DNA of 64,000 bases from Salinilacustrithrix flava (GTDB lineage: Bacteria; Actinomycetota; Acidimicrobiia; Acidimicrobiales; Salinilacustritrichaceae), in NCBI RefSeq assembly GCF_041228405.1, contig NZ_CP133888.1, forward strand, positions 2,480,001 to 2,544,000, written 5' to 3'. Positions 41,428 through 49,924 of this stretch are shown in pieces (positions within the stretch are counted from its first letter, which is position 1; the number at the start of each line of letters is the position of its first letter). Made by a program: the position numbers and the translations under genes. The notes beneath the pieces were generated by a model that worked only from the letters and a program-made list of their open reading frames with translations, was not told the DNA's origin and searched no databases.

Positions 41428-43221
41428 GTGGCCGGCATGCGCGAGCAGGTCCGTGAGCCGTTGACGGCCATCACCGACGTGTTCCGCAACCCCGGGCTGG
41501 GGCGGGTGAACCTCGCGCTCGGCGGGTCCGAGACGGGTGATTGGGCCTATGGCGTCGCCGTCAGCATCTACGCCTACCTCGAGGGCGGCGCCACCACGGT
41601 CGGCGTCCTCGGCGTCGTCCGGTTCGTGTCCGCGGCGATCGCGTCACCCCTCACCTCGACCCTCGCCGACCGAGGCGACCGCAAGCGGATCATGGTCGGC
41701 GCCGACCTGGTCCGGTTCGTGCTCGTCGCGCTCGCGACGCTGGTCGTCGCCGTGGACGGGCCGGCCCTCGCCGTCTACGCCGCTGCCGTCCTCGCCACCC
41801 TGACGTCCACTGCGTTCCGCCCGGCGCAGGCCTCGATCATCCCGCAGCTCGCCCGGCACCCCGACGAGCTCACGGCAGCCAACGTCGCGTCCAGCACCAT
41901 CGAGAGCCTGGCGTCGTTCCTCGGCCCGGCCATCGCCGGCGTGCTCCTCGCGGTCGCCGGGCTCGAGGTGGTCTTCGCCTTCAACGCCGTGACGTTCCTG
42001 TGGTCGGCGGCGGTGCTCGCCCGCCTCGAGGTGCCCGACGCCGAGACCGGCGACGACGCCGGTGCCGGCCCGCCACCGAGCACGGCGCCACCGGAGCCCA
42101 CGCCCGCCCTCGTCGGCGCGTCCGAGCCCGTCGACGTCCTGGTGGAACCCAACGTGGCGATCGATCTCGAACCCGTCTCCGCCGTGCTCGCCGACGCGCT
42201 CGACGAGCCGGCGAAGGAGTCGTTCCTCACGGAGGCCAGCCAGGGGTTCCGGACCATCTGGCGCAGCCCCGACCTCCGGGTGGTCGTCGGCGTCTACTCC
42301 GCCCAGACGGTGGTCGCCGGGGCGTCGCTGGTGTTCACGGTGGCCGTGGCGCTCGACCTGCTCGGCCTCGGCGAATCGTCCGTCGGCATCCTCGACGCAT
42401 CGCTCGGGGTCGGCGGCATGGTCGGGGCCGTCGTTGCCCTGGTGCTCGCCCAGCGCGGGAGCCTGGCGCGCGACTTCGGCTTCGGCGTGTTCGCCTGGGC
42501 CGCCCCGCTGCTGCTCGTCGCCGCCGTCCCGGAGCTGTGGGCCGCCCTCGTCGCCATGGTCCTGATCGGGCTCGCCAACGCCGTCGTCGACGTCAACGCC
42601 TTCACGGTGCTGCAGCGCCTGGTCCCCGACGAGGTCATGGGGCGCGTCTTCGGTGCCATGGAGAGCGCGCTCATCGGGGCCATGGCCATCGGCTCCCTCG
42701 CCATGCCGCTGCTCATCGTCACGGTCGGCCTGCGCCCCGGCCTGGTGATCGTGGGTGGGGTCGTCTGCCTCATCGCCGTGGCCGCCATGCCCCGGCTGCG
42801 CCACGTCGACGCAGTGGCGCTCGCCCCCGCCGGCCTCGACTCGCTCCGGAGCCTGTCGATGCTGGCGCCGCTGCCGCTGCGGGTGCTCGAGCGCCTGGCC
42901 CGCAGCTCCGAGGTCCACCGGTTCGCCGCCGGCGCCACGATCTTCGCCGAGGGTGACGACGGCGACCGCTTCTACGTGATCGAGGAGGGCGAGGTCGCCG
43001 TCTCGATCGGCCGGGAGGAGGTCGGCCGGCTGGTCGCCGGCGGGTGCTTCGGCGAGATCGCCCTCCTGCGCGACGTTCCCCGCACCGCCACCGTCCGGGC
43101 CCTCACCGACGTGCGGTGCCGCTCGCTGTCCCAGGACGTGTTCGTCCCCGCGGTCACCGGTCACGGCGGTGCCCGGGCCCAGGCCGAGCAGGTGGTGGAC
43201 GGCTGGCTCGGCTCGGTCTGA
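41428..43221 (+). CDS. MFS transporter fused to a cyclic-nucleotide-binding domain
   Basis: A 597-residue fusion. Residues about 1-460 are an MFS exporter of the EntS/MFS_3 type, with LADRGDRKRIMVGADLVRFV as the loop 2-3 motif and an acidic, Pro-rich central loop (about 200-255). Residues about 475-590 are a CRP-like cNMP domain: AAGATIFAEGDDGDRFYVIEEGEVAVSI, then FGEIALLRDVPRTATVRAL, which keeps the Gly-Glu and Pro-Arg-Thr-Ala of a phosphate-binding cassette. Transport may thus be gated by cAMP or another ligand. It starts at GTG 41428 with a GAGGGGG SD. It is followed by a spermidine-synthase-like gene after 38 bp. Confidence 0.88.
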   Translation: MAGMREQVREPLTAITDVFRNPGLGRVNLALGGSETGDWAYGVAVSIYAYLEGGATTVGVLGVVRFVSAAIASPLTSTLADRGDRKRIMVGADLVRFVLVALATLVVAVDGPALAVYAAAVLATLTSTAFRPAQASIIPQLARHPDELTAANVASSTIESLASFLGPAIAGVLLAVAGLEVVFAFNAVTFLWSAAVLARLEVPDAETGDDAGAGPPPSTAPPEPTPALVGASEPVDVLVEPNVAIDLEPVSAVLADALDEPAKESFLTEASQGFRTIWRSPDLRVVVGVYSAQTVVAGASLVFTVAVALDLLGLGESSVGILDASLGVGGMVGAVVALVLAQRGSLARDFGFGVFAWAAPLLLVAAVPELWAALVAMVLIGLANAVVDVNAFTVLQRLVPDEVMGRVFGAMESALIGAMAIGSLAMPLLIVTVGLRPGLVIVGGVVCLIAVAAMPRLRHVDAVALAPAGLDSLRSLSMLAPLPLRVLERLARSSEVHRFAAGATIFAEGDDGDRFYVIEEGEVAVSIGREEVGRLVAGGCFGEIALLRDVPRTATVRALTDVRCRSLSQDVFVPAVTGHGGARAQAEQVVDGWLGSV

Positions 43222-43259
43222 CCCCCGGCGTGTGAGCACCGGCGTGTGAGGATGGCCGT

Positions 43260-43982
43260 GTGAGCAGGCTCTTCGAGGAGATCGACCGTCGCGACACCCC
43301 CATCGGGGAGATCAGCGTCCGACGTCGCCTCGAGCCCACGCTGCAGATCGACGTCTACGAGGTGAAGCTGGGCGACGAGCACCTGATGTCGAGCATCTTC
43401 ACCGTCGCCGAGGAGGAGCTGGCCCGCCTCGGCCTCGCCGCCGTCGGTCCGGACGTGGGGCCCGACGGCATCGACGTCGTCGTCGGTGGGCTCGGCCTGG
43501 GGTACACGGCCCGGGCAGCGCTGGAGGACGACCGGGTCCGCTCCCTGCACGTCGTGGAGAAGCTGGCCGCGGTCATCGACTGGCAGGAGGAGGGGATCTT
43601 CCCGGACGCCGACGTGCTCACCGGCGACGCCCGCACCCGCCTGGTCGAGGCCGACTTCTTCGCCTGCGTCGCCGACGGCACCCCGTTCACGGCCGGCGAG
43701 CCCGAGCGGTTCCACGCCGTCCTCCTCGACGTGGACCACACGCCCCGCCACGTGCTCCACCCGAGCCACGCCGCGTTCTACGAGCCGGACGGCCTCGAGC
43801 GCATGGCCGAGCGCATCCACCCCGGTGGGGTGTTCGCGCTGTGGTCGGACGACCCGCCCGACGACGCCTTCGTGGCGTCGGCCGAGCAGGTGTTCGCCAC
43901 CGTCGCCGCCCACGAGGTGTGGTTCCCGAACTTCCACACCGGCGGCGAGGCCATGAACACCGTCTACGTCGCCACCGTGTAG
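43260..43982 (+). CDS. Spermidine-synthase-like protein
   Basis: A 240-residue Rossmann-fold protein of the polyamine synthase-like superfamily. VVVGGLGLGYTARAAL (about residues 76-91) is the nucleotide-binding loop, VRSLHVVEKLAAVIDW places the acidic residue after strand 2, and LTGDAR and AVLLDVDHTPRHVLHPSHAAFY form the catalytic-side loop. The canonical tetramine-binding signature is not obvious, so it may be a methyltransferase-like relative rather than a true SpeE. It starts at GTG 43260 and its end overlaps the convergent SpoIIM gene by 19 bp. Confidence 0.75.
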   Translation: MSRLFEEIDRRDTPIGEISVRRRLEPTLQIDVYEVKLGDEHLMSSIFTVAEEELARLGLAAVGPDVGPDGIDVVVGGLGLGYTARAALEDDRVRSLHVVEKLAAVIDWQEEGIFPDADVLTGDARTRLVEADFFACVADGTPFTAGEPERFHAVLLDVDHTPRHVLHPSHAAFYEPDGLERMAERIHPGGVFALWSDDPPDDAFVASAEQVFATVAAHEVWFPNFHTGGEAMNTVYVATV

Positions 43983-44983
43983 CCGGACATCTCGTGGATG
44001 CGGTCCGCCGGCAGTGACCGATCGACGGAAGATGCGGTGGCGGCCCGGCCGAGGCGGACGATGTAGGTGATGAAGGCGACCTCGACCAGCACGCCGATGC
44101 CCACCCGCACGAGCGTCGGCAGGGGGGAGCCGGTGACGAAGCCCTCGATGAGCCCGGCGACGACGAACGCGCCGACGAGGCCGAGCACCACGACCACCGA
44201 CTGACGCCCCTCCTCGGTGAGCGCCTGCAGGCGCGGGCGGTCGCCGGGGTCGATGAGCGTCCAGCCGAGCCGCAGGCCGGCGCCGCCGGCGACGATGACG
44301 GCGCTGATCTCGAGCAGGCCGTGGGGGAGGATCAGGCCCCAGAACCGCTCCCACTCGCCGACGGCGTGGAAGAGGCCGCCGGCCAGGCCGACGTTGGCGC
44401 CGTTGAAGGCCAGGATCCCGGCGGTCGGGATGCAGGCGAGGATGCCGATCGCGAACGCGGTGATCGACACCTGGATGTTGTTGAAGGTGACGTCGGCGGC
44501 GAACTGGCTGGCCGGCTCGGAGGAGTAGTACGCCTCGAAGTCCTCCTCGACGTAGGCGGCGCGCACGGCCTCGGGAGCGGAGGCGTCGAGGGCGGCGTCG
44601 CTGGTGGCGATCCAGGTGCCGACGGCGAACGCCGGGAGCAGGGTCAGCACCGCGGCGGCCAGCACGAAGTGTCGGATGCGCCACACGGCGCCGGGGAACG
44701 TGACCAGCACGAAGTCCCGCACCGCCGCGCGCGCCGACGAGCGGGCCCCGTAGATGGCGGCGTTGGCATCGGCGACGAGGCGGGTGAGCAGCGCGGTGAG
44801 CGAGGGGTCGCCGTACGCGGCGCGGACGTGGGAGAGGTGGCCCGAGACCCGCTGGTACAGCTGCACCAGCTCGTCGAGCTCGGCCGGCTCCAGGCGGTGG
44901 GCCCCGCGCCGACCGCGCCGGGCCAGGTGCGCCAGGCGGTCCCAGGCCGGCTGGTGCTCGGTGATGTAGCGGTCGAGGTCCAC
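43964..44983 (-). CDS. Stage II sporulation protein M-like membrane protein
   Basis: A 339-residue SpoIIM/DUF95 protein. The N-terminus is a soluble helical region (DLDRYITEHQPAWDRLAHLARRG, LDELVQLYQRVSGHLSHVRAAYGD). Then come about five transmembrane helices with the conserved NNIQVSITAFAIGI, FNGANVGLAGGLFHAVGEWERFWGLILPHGLLEISAVIVAGGAGLRLGW segment. In non-spore-formers such proteins accompany MoxR/RDD genes. It starts at GTG 44983, divergent from the RDD gene by 24 bp, with which it seems to share an overlapping promoter. Confidence 0.87.
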   Translation of the reverse strand: MDLDRYITEHQPAWDRLAHLARRGRRGAHRLEPAELDELVQLYQRVSGHLSHVRAAYGDPSLTALLTRLVADANAAIYGARSSARAAVRDFVLVTFPGAVWRIRHFVLAAAVLTLLPAFAVGTWIATSDAALDASAPEAVRAAYVEEDFEAYYSSEPASQFAADVTFNNIQVSITAFAIGILACIPTAGILAFNGANVGLAGGLFHAVGEWERFWGLILPHGLLEISAVIVAGGAGLRLGWTLIDPGDRPRLQALTEEGRQSVVVVLGLVGAFVVAGLIEGFVTGSPLPTLVRVGIGVLVEVAFITYIVRLGRAATASSVDRSLPADRIHEMSGYTVAT

Positions 44984-44993
44984 AGGTGGCCGG

Positions 44994-45000
44994 TACCGTA
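44994..45000. promoter_or_regulatory. Symmetric bidirectional -10 element (TACCGTA)
   Basis: In the 24-bp gap between the SpoIIM and RDD start codons, TACCGT on the plus strand (44994-44999) lies 8 nt from the RDD GTG. TACGGT on the minus strand (45000-44995) lies 11 nt from the SpoIIM GTG. The two hexamers share five base pairs inside GGTACCGTACC. It looks like one symmetric -10 serving both genes. Confidence 0.5.
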
Positions 45001-45007
45001 CCGAGGC

Positions 45008-45895
45008 GTGACCACGACCCAGCCTGCGCCCGTGCCGCCGGGTCGGGACCTGGCCGGGGAGGGCATCGTCACGCCCGAGGCGGTGCTGCTCGAGTTCGCC
45101 GTCGCCGGCCTCGGCAGCCGGTCGCTGGCCTTCCTCATCGACCTCGGCATCCGGGCCGCGCTGCTGTGGCTCGTGTTCATCGGCACCGCGGCGGGCGGGC
45201 TCGTCGTCGACGACACGGTGCTGGTGGTGGTCTCGATCGCGGCCGTGTTCTCGGCGCTGCTCGTCTACCCGGCGCTCACCGAGACGGTGTGGAACGGCCG
45301 CACCCCCGGGAAGATGGCGATGGGCCTGCGGGTGGTCACGATCGAGGGCGCGCCGGTCCGCTTCCGCCACGCCGCCATCCGCTCCGCCCTCGGCATCGTC
45401 GACTTCCTGCTCGGCGCCGGCACCCTCGCCATCCTCAGCGCCCTCGCCACCCGCCAGAGCCAGCGCCTGGGCGACCTCGCCGCCGGCACCATCGTCATCC
45501 GCGAGCGCCAGGTGCGCACCGACTCCCGCCCGGTCGCGTTCTCGCCCCCGCCCGGCTGGGAGTCCTACACCGCCGCCCTCGACGTGTCCCGCCTGCGCGG
45601 CGATGCCTACGTGCTGGTGCGGGCGTTCCTGCTCCGGGTGCACGAGCTGGAGCCGACCGCCCGCCGCCAGCGGGCTGCGTCCCTGGCCGAGCGGGTCGCG
45701 GCCACGATCGACGTGCCCCTGCATCCCGGCACCGACGCCGAGGCGTTCCTCGTCGCCGTCGCCGCTGCCCACCAGGCCCGCCACGGCGACCGCGGAGTGG
45801 TGCCGATGTCCTCCTCCGTGCCACCGCCGGCGGGCAAGGTCGTGCCCCCTCCCGTCGTCGACGTCGACCAGCCCGCCGACACCTGGGGTCTCTAG
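45008..45895 (+). CDS. RDD-family membrane protein
   Basis: A 295-residue protein. After a short cytoplasmic start it has an RDD domain: GLGSRSLAFLIDLGIRAALLWLVFIG (first helix with the Arg-x-x-Ala-x-x-Ile-Asp signature), a second helix VVVSIAAVFSALLVYPALTETVWNGRTPGKMAMGLRVV, and a third near ALGIVDFLLGAGTLAI, with QRLGDLAAGTIVI closing the domain. Residues about 180-295 are a soluble C-terminal extension of unknown fold ending in a Pro/Val tail. It starts at GTG 45008, probably leaderless. Confidence 0.86.
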   Translation: MTTTQPAPVPPGRDLAGEGIVTPEAVLLEFAVAGLGSRSLAFLIDLGIRAALLWLVFIGTAAGGLVVDDTVLVVVSIAAVFSALLVYPALTETVWNGRTPGKMAMGLRVVTIEGAPVRFRHAAIRSALGIVDFLLGAGTLAILSALATRQSQRLGDLAAGTIVIRERQVRTDSRPVAFSPPPGWESYTAALDVSRLRGDAYVLVRAFLLRVHELEPTARRQRAASLAERVAATIDVPLHPGTDAEAFLVAVAAAHQARHGDRGVVPMSSSVPPPAGKVVPPPVVDVDQPADTWGL

Positions 45896-45941
45896 GAACT
45901 GGCAGTGCTCCTGTAGCGCGCGCCACCCGTAGCCTGGGGCG

Positions 45942-47123
45942 GTGGCCTACCTCGACCACGCCGCCACGACCCCCGTGCGCCCTGAGGCGCGCGACGCGAT
46001 GCTCCCGTGGCTCGGCGACCGCACCGGCAACCCGTCCGGCGCGCACCGCCTCGCCCGCGACGCCCGCCGGGCGATCGACGACGCCCGGGACACCTTCGCC
46101 GAGGTCACCGGCTTCGACCCGGGCGACATCGTCTTCACCGCCGGTGGCACCGAGGCCGACAACCTGGCCGTGCTCGGCGTGCTCGATGCCGTCGACCGGC
46201 CCGGCGCCACCGCGGCCTGCCCGGCCAGCGAGCACCACGCCGTGCTCGAGGCGGTCGAGCACCGCCACGGCCGCATCGTGCGCGTCCGCGCCGACGGGCG
46301 AGTCGACCTCGACCACCTGGCCGAGCTGCTCGACGACACCGTGGCCGTGGTGTCGGTGATGGCGGTGAACAACGAGACCGGCGTGATCGCCGACCTGCAC
46401 GCCGTCCTCGACCTCGTCGTCGACCTCGCGCCCGGCGCGGTGGTGCACACCGACGCGGTGCAGGCCCTCACCTGGCTGGACCTGCCCGCGGCCACGACCT
46501 CGCCGTCGGGTCGACGGGTCGACCTGCTGTCGCTCTCCGCCCACAAGTTCGGTGGTCCGCAGGGCGTCGGCGTCCTCGCCGTGCGTGCCGGCACGCCGCT
46601 GCAGCCACGGTTGCTCGGTGGCGGGCAGGAGCGCGGCCGGCGATCGGGGACCCAGAACGTGGCCGGCATCGTGGGCGCGGCGGCCGCAGCCCGCACCGCC
46701 ACCGACACGAGGGCCGAGACGGTCGACCGCCTCGGCGCGCTGCGGGACCGCCTCGCCGACGGCCTCCACGACGCCATCGACGGCCTGGTCGAGACCGCCG
46801 TCGACCCGGTCACCCGTGACCGCGCCGGCAAGATCGCCGGCAGCTGCCACGTGTGCATCCCCGGCATCGAGGCCGAGGCGCTCCTCGTCCTGCTCGAGGA
46901 CCGCGACGTGTTCGCCTCGGCCGCGTCCTCGTGCGCGTCCGGCGCCCAGGACCCGAGCCACGTGCTCGCGGCCATGGGGGTCCCCCGAGACGTCGCCGCC
47001 GGCAGCCTGCGCCTCTCGCTCGGATGGTCCAGCACCGACGCCGACGTCGACGCCGCCCTCGACGCGGTGCCTGCCGCCGTCGAACGGCTGCGGAGCTTCT
47101 CGCCATCGGGGAGCCCCGCATGA
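45942..47123 (+). CDS. Cysteine desulfurase (IscS/NifS-like)
   Basis: A 393-residue PLP enzyme that takes sulfur from cysteine for tRNA thiolation or Fe-S assembly. YLDHAATTPVRPEA opens the protein. The NNETGVI motif (about residues 146-152), the PLP lysine in SLSAHKFGGPQGVGVL (about 199-214), GGGQERGRRSGTQNVAGIVG and the persulfide Cys in ASAASSCASGAQDPSHVL (about 327-344) are all present. It starts at GTG 45942, with TAGCCT at 45930-45935, 6 nt before it, so likely leaderless. It overlaps mnmA by 4 bp, to which it should supply sulfur. Confidence 0.92.
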   Translation: MAYLDHAATTPVRPEARDAMLPWLGDRTGNPSGAHRLARDARRAIDDARDTFAEVTGFDPGDIVFTAGGTEADNLAVLGVLDAVDRPGATAACPASEHHAVLEAVEHRHGRIVRVRADGRVDLDHLAELLDDTVAVVSVMAVNNETGVIADLHAVLDLVVDLAPGAVVHTDAVQALTWLDLPAATTSPSGRRVDLLSLSAHKFGGPQGVGVLAVRAGTPLQPRLLGGGQERGRRSGTQNVAGIVGAAAAARTATDTRAETVDRLGALRDRLADGLHDAIDGLVETAVDPVTRDRAGKIAGSCHVCIPGIEAEALLVLLEDRDVFASAASSCASGAQDPSHVLAAMGVPRDVAAGSLRLSLGWSSTDADVDAALDAVPAAVERLRSFSPSGSPA

Positions 47124-48148
47124 GGGTCCTGGTCGCCATGTCCGGCGGCGTCGACTCCTCCGTCGCCGCGGCGCTGCTCCAGGAGCAGGGCCACGACGTC
47201 GTCGGCGTCACCATGAAGCTCTGGGGCGGCGAGTCGGACTCGGGCTGCTGCTCGGTGTCCGACGTCGACGACGCCCGCCGGGTCGCCGACGAGCTCGGCA
47301 TCGACCACCACGTCTTCAACTTCGGCGACGACTTCACCCGCGACGTCATCGAGCCCTACGTCGCCGACCACGCCGCCGGCCGCACGCCCAACCCCTGCAT
47401 CGAGTGCAACCGGCACCTCAAGTTCGACCGCCTGCTCCACCGGGCCGAGGCGCTCGGCTTCGACACCGTCGCCACCGGCCACCACGTGCGCCTCGCCACC
47501 GACGGCCTCGGCCGGCCCCACCTGGCCCGGGCCCACGACGCGGCCAAGGACCAGAGCTACGTCCTCTACGTCGTGGCCGGCGACGTGCTCGACCGGGTCT
47601 CGTTCCCGGTCGGTGACATGACCAAGGACGAGGTGCGGGCCCACGCCGCCCGCCTCGGCCTGCGCACCGCGTCCAAGCCGGACAGCCAGGACGTGTGCTT
47701 CATCACCTCGGTCGAGGGCCGCCGGGGCTTCCTCCAGGGTCGGATCGACTACACGCCCGGCCGGGTCGTCGACGCCGCCGGCACCGAGGTCGGCCGGGTC
47801 GACGCGGTCGAGCTGGTCACCATCGGCCAGCGCCGAGGCCTGGACATCGGCGGCAACCCCACCCCGCGCTACGCCGTGGATGTCGACGTCCCCGCGGCGA
47901 CGGTCACCATCGGCGACGCCGACGCCCTGCTGGCCGACGCGGTCGGGCTGGCCGACGTCGTCTGGGCCCACGACCCGATCGAAGGCCCGGTGCTCGCCCA
48001 GTGCAGCGCCCACGGCTCGCCGCACCCGGCCACGGTCAGGGGCACGACCGTCACCTTCGACGAGCCCCAGCGCCGCCTCGCCCCCGGCCAGTCGGTCGTG
48101 CTCTACCGCGGCGACCTGGTCGTCGGCGGCGGCATCGCCCAGCGCTGA
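47120..48148 (+). CDS. mnmA: tRNA-specific 2-thiouridylase
   Basis: A 342-residue enzyme that thiolates U34 of Glu, Gln and Lys tRNAs. The PP-loop SGGVDSSVAAALL (residues 8-20) binds ATP. The first catalytic Cys is in TPNPCIECNRHLKF (about 93-106) and the second in SQDVCFI (about 190-196). The C-terminal beta domain ends VVLYRGDLVVGGGIA. The ATG at 47120 overlaps the cysteine desulfurase stop by 4 bp. It is the last gene before the IS1182 insertion, whose target duplication begins 13 bp after the stop. Confidence 0.95.
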   Translation: MRVLVAMSGGVDSSVAAALLQEQGHDVVGVTMKLWGGESDSGCCSVSDVDDARRVADELGIDHHVFNFGDDFTRDVIEPYVADHAAGRTPNPCIECNRHLKFDRLLHRAEALGFDTVATGHHVRLATDGLGRPHLARAHDAAKDQSYVLYVVAGDVLDRVSFPVGDMTKDEVRAHAARLGLRTASKPDSQDVCFITSVEGRRGFLQGRIDYTPGRVVDAAGTEVGRVDAVELVTIGQRRGLDIGGNPTPRYAVDVDVPAATVTIGDADALLADAVGLADVVWAHDPIEGPVLAQCSAHGSPHPATVRGTTVTFDEPQRRLAPGQSVVLYRGDLVVGGGIAQR

Positions 48149-48160
48149 GCGGACCCCGAA

Positions 48161-48164
48161 CTAG
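48161..48164. repeat. Left target duplication CTAG of the IS1182 element
   Basis: CTAG directly flanks the left 15-bp inverted repeat and recurs directly after the right one (49921-49924). It is palindromic, which fits the target preference I recall for this family. Confidence 0.7.
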
Positions 48165-49920
48165 GAGACTGCTGAGCAAACCGGTGTGATCGGGGTGCTC
48201 GCGATCTCGCGGCGGTTTCGGTAGACCGCGGGTATGCAGGGCAGCAGCGATCAGGACCGAGAACTGCTCGACGCGGGTGCTCTGGTCGGGCATCTGGTGG
48301 CGGAGGGGTCGGTGCATCGGTTCTTGGCCGATCACCGACACCGGCTGTTCCCTGATGCGATGTTCGAGGACCTGTTCCCCTCCAAGCGTGGGCGGCCGTC
48401 GGTGCCAGCCGATGTGATCGCCACGGTGATGGTGCTCCAAGCGTTGGAGGGCCGCTCGGACCGCGAAGCGATCGACGCCTTGCGGACCGATCTGCGCTGG
48501 AAGGTTGCCGCCGGATTGGCGTTGGATCATGAGGGCTTCCATCCGACGGTGCTGACGTTGTGGCGCAACAAGCTGCGAGCGAGCGAGTCCCCGGAGCGGA
48601 TCTTCGACGCCGTCCGAGCGGTCGTGGCCGAGACCGGGGTGTTGGCCGGCAAGACTCGCCGGGCGCTGGACTCGACGCTGCTGGATGATGCGGTCGCAAC
48701 CCAGGACACGGTCACCCAGCTCGTGTCGATGATCCGCCGGGTCCGCAAGGCTGTCCCCGCCGCGGCGACGGTCGAGGTGTCCGGCCATGACTACGACTCG
48801 CCCGGCAAACCCGCATGTGCGTGGGACGACCCGGCTGCCCGTGACGAGCTGATCACCGGGCTCGTCAACGACGCCCTCGCCATCCTCAACGCGCTCGACG
48901 GGATCGACCTCGACGACGACCAACGCCAACTCGTGGCGCTGTTGGCACTCGTGGCCGGACAGGACGTCGAACCCGACCCGGAACGGGGTGAGGGCACCTG
49001 GCGGATCGTTCGTGGTGTCGCCTCGGAGCGGGTGATCTCCACGGTCGACCCGGAGTCGCGGCACATGCACAAGTCCCGGTCCAGCTACCGAGACGGCTAC
49101 AAGGCCCACGTCGTGGTCGAGCCCGACACCGGGATCATCACCAACTGTGACCTCACCCCGGCCAACGAAGGCGATGGTCCCGTCGGCGCCCGACTCCTCG
49201 AGGGCGAAGACCCTGGCCTGGACGTGCTGGCCGACTCCGCCTACGGCTCCGGCCCGGTCCGAGCAGCGCTCGCCGCGAACGACCACACGGCGGTCATCAA
49301 GCCCTGGCCGCTCGGGAGGAACCCGAACCTCGGTGACGACCAGTTCCACCGAGACGACTTCCTTGTCGACCACGCCGCCCGCACCGTCACCTGCCCCGCC
49401 GGCATCACGATCTCGATCCACGCGAGCGGCAACGCAACCTTCGGCGCCCGCTGCCGTGGTTGTCCATCACGGCACCGCTGCACCAGCGCTGCCAAGGGCA
49501 AGACGGTCAAGCTCACCGACCACGACGAATGGCTCGTCACCGCCCGGGCGAACTGGCGAGCCGGCACCCACCTGGCCGACTACCGCCAGCACCGTCCCAT
49601 GGTCGAGCGCACCATCGCTTGGCTTGTCGCCAACGGCCATCGCCGTGTCCGCTTCCGTGGTGTCCAACGCAACCGGCTCGGTCTCAGTCACCGGGCCGCC
49701 GCGCTCAACCTGCGACGCCTGCTCAACCTCGGCCTCCACCACGCACCCACCGGCTGGGCCATCACCTAAAGGCGGGCCCGGGGAGGACAAGGAAGGGACC
49801 ACACCTACGGGTTCAACCCATCCCGGGTGACCGGCTCACACCCTCTTCACGCCGGCTCTTCGGTTCGGTCACTTCCCCGGACCCACCGCCAAGCCTAGAA
49901 GCCAGTTGCTCAGCAGTCTC
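48165..49920 (+). mobile_element. IS1182-family insertion sequence, complete
   Basis: This 1756-bp element has perfect 15-bp terminal inverted repeats, GAGACTGCTGAGCAA at 48165-48179 and its complement at 49906-49920, flanked by CTAG. It has one intact transposase gene. It separates iscS-mnmA from the membrane, MetE-like and ligA genes, which form a conserved neighbourhood in actinobacteria. Base composition is visibly less GC-extreme than the flanks, with more TTG and CGA codons, consistent with acquired DNA. Confidence 0.88.
48234..49769 (+). CDS. IS1182-family transposase
   Basis: A 511-residue DDE transposase. The N-terminal DUF772-like region (VHRFLADHRHRLFPDAMFEDLFPSKRGRPSVPADVIATVMVLQALEG) is followed by a catalytic core with Asp in RRALDSTLLDDAV (about 144), Asp in LADSAYGSG (about 332) and Glu in MVERTIAWL (about 457). 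A CxxC-type cluster, CRGCPSRHRC, lies at about 406-415. The reading frame is intact from ATG 48234 to TAA 49767, so the element may be active. Confidence 0.92.
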   Translation: MQGSSDQDRELLDAGALVGHLVAEGSVHRFLADHRHRLFPDAMFEDLFPSKRGRPSVPADVIATVMVLQALEGRSDREAIDALRTDLRWKVAAGLALDHEGFHPTVLTLWRNKLRASESPERIFDAVRAVVAETGVLAGKTRRALDSTLLDDAVATQDTVTQLVSMIRRVRKAVPAAATVEVSGHDYDSPGKPACAWDDPAARDELITGLVNDALAILNALDGIDLDDDQRQLVALLALVAGQDVEPDPERGEGTWRIVRGVASERVISTVDPESRHMHKSRSSYRDGYKAHVVVEPDTGIITNCDLTPANEGDGPVGARLLEGEDPGLDVLADSAYGSGPVRAALAANDHTAVIKPWPLGRNPNLGDDQFHRDDFLVDHAARTVTCPAGITISIHASGNATFGARCRGCPSRHRCTSAAKGKTVKLTDHDEWLVTARANWRAGTHLADYRQHRPMVERTIAWLVANGHRRVRFRGVQRNRLGLSHRAAALNLRRLLNLGLHHAPTGWAIT

Positions 49921-49924
49921 CTAG
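49921..49924. repeat. Right target duplication CTAG of the IS1182 element
   Basis: This CTAG directly abuts the right inverted repeat. Read on the minus strand it contributes the TAG stop codon of the adjacent membrane protein gene. Confidence 0.7.
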
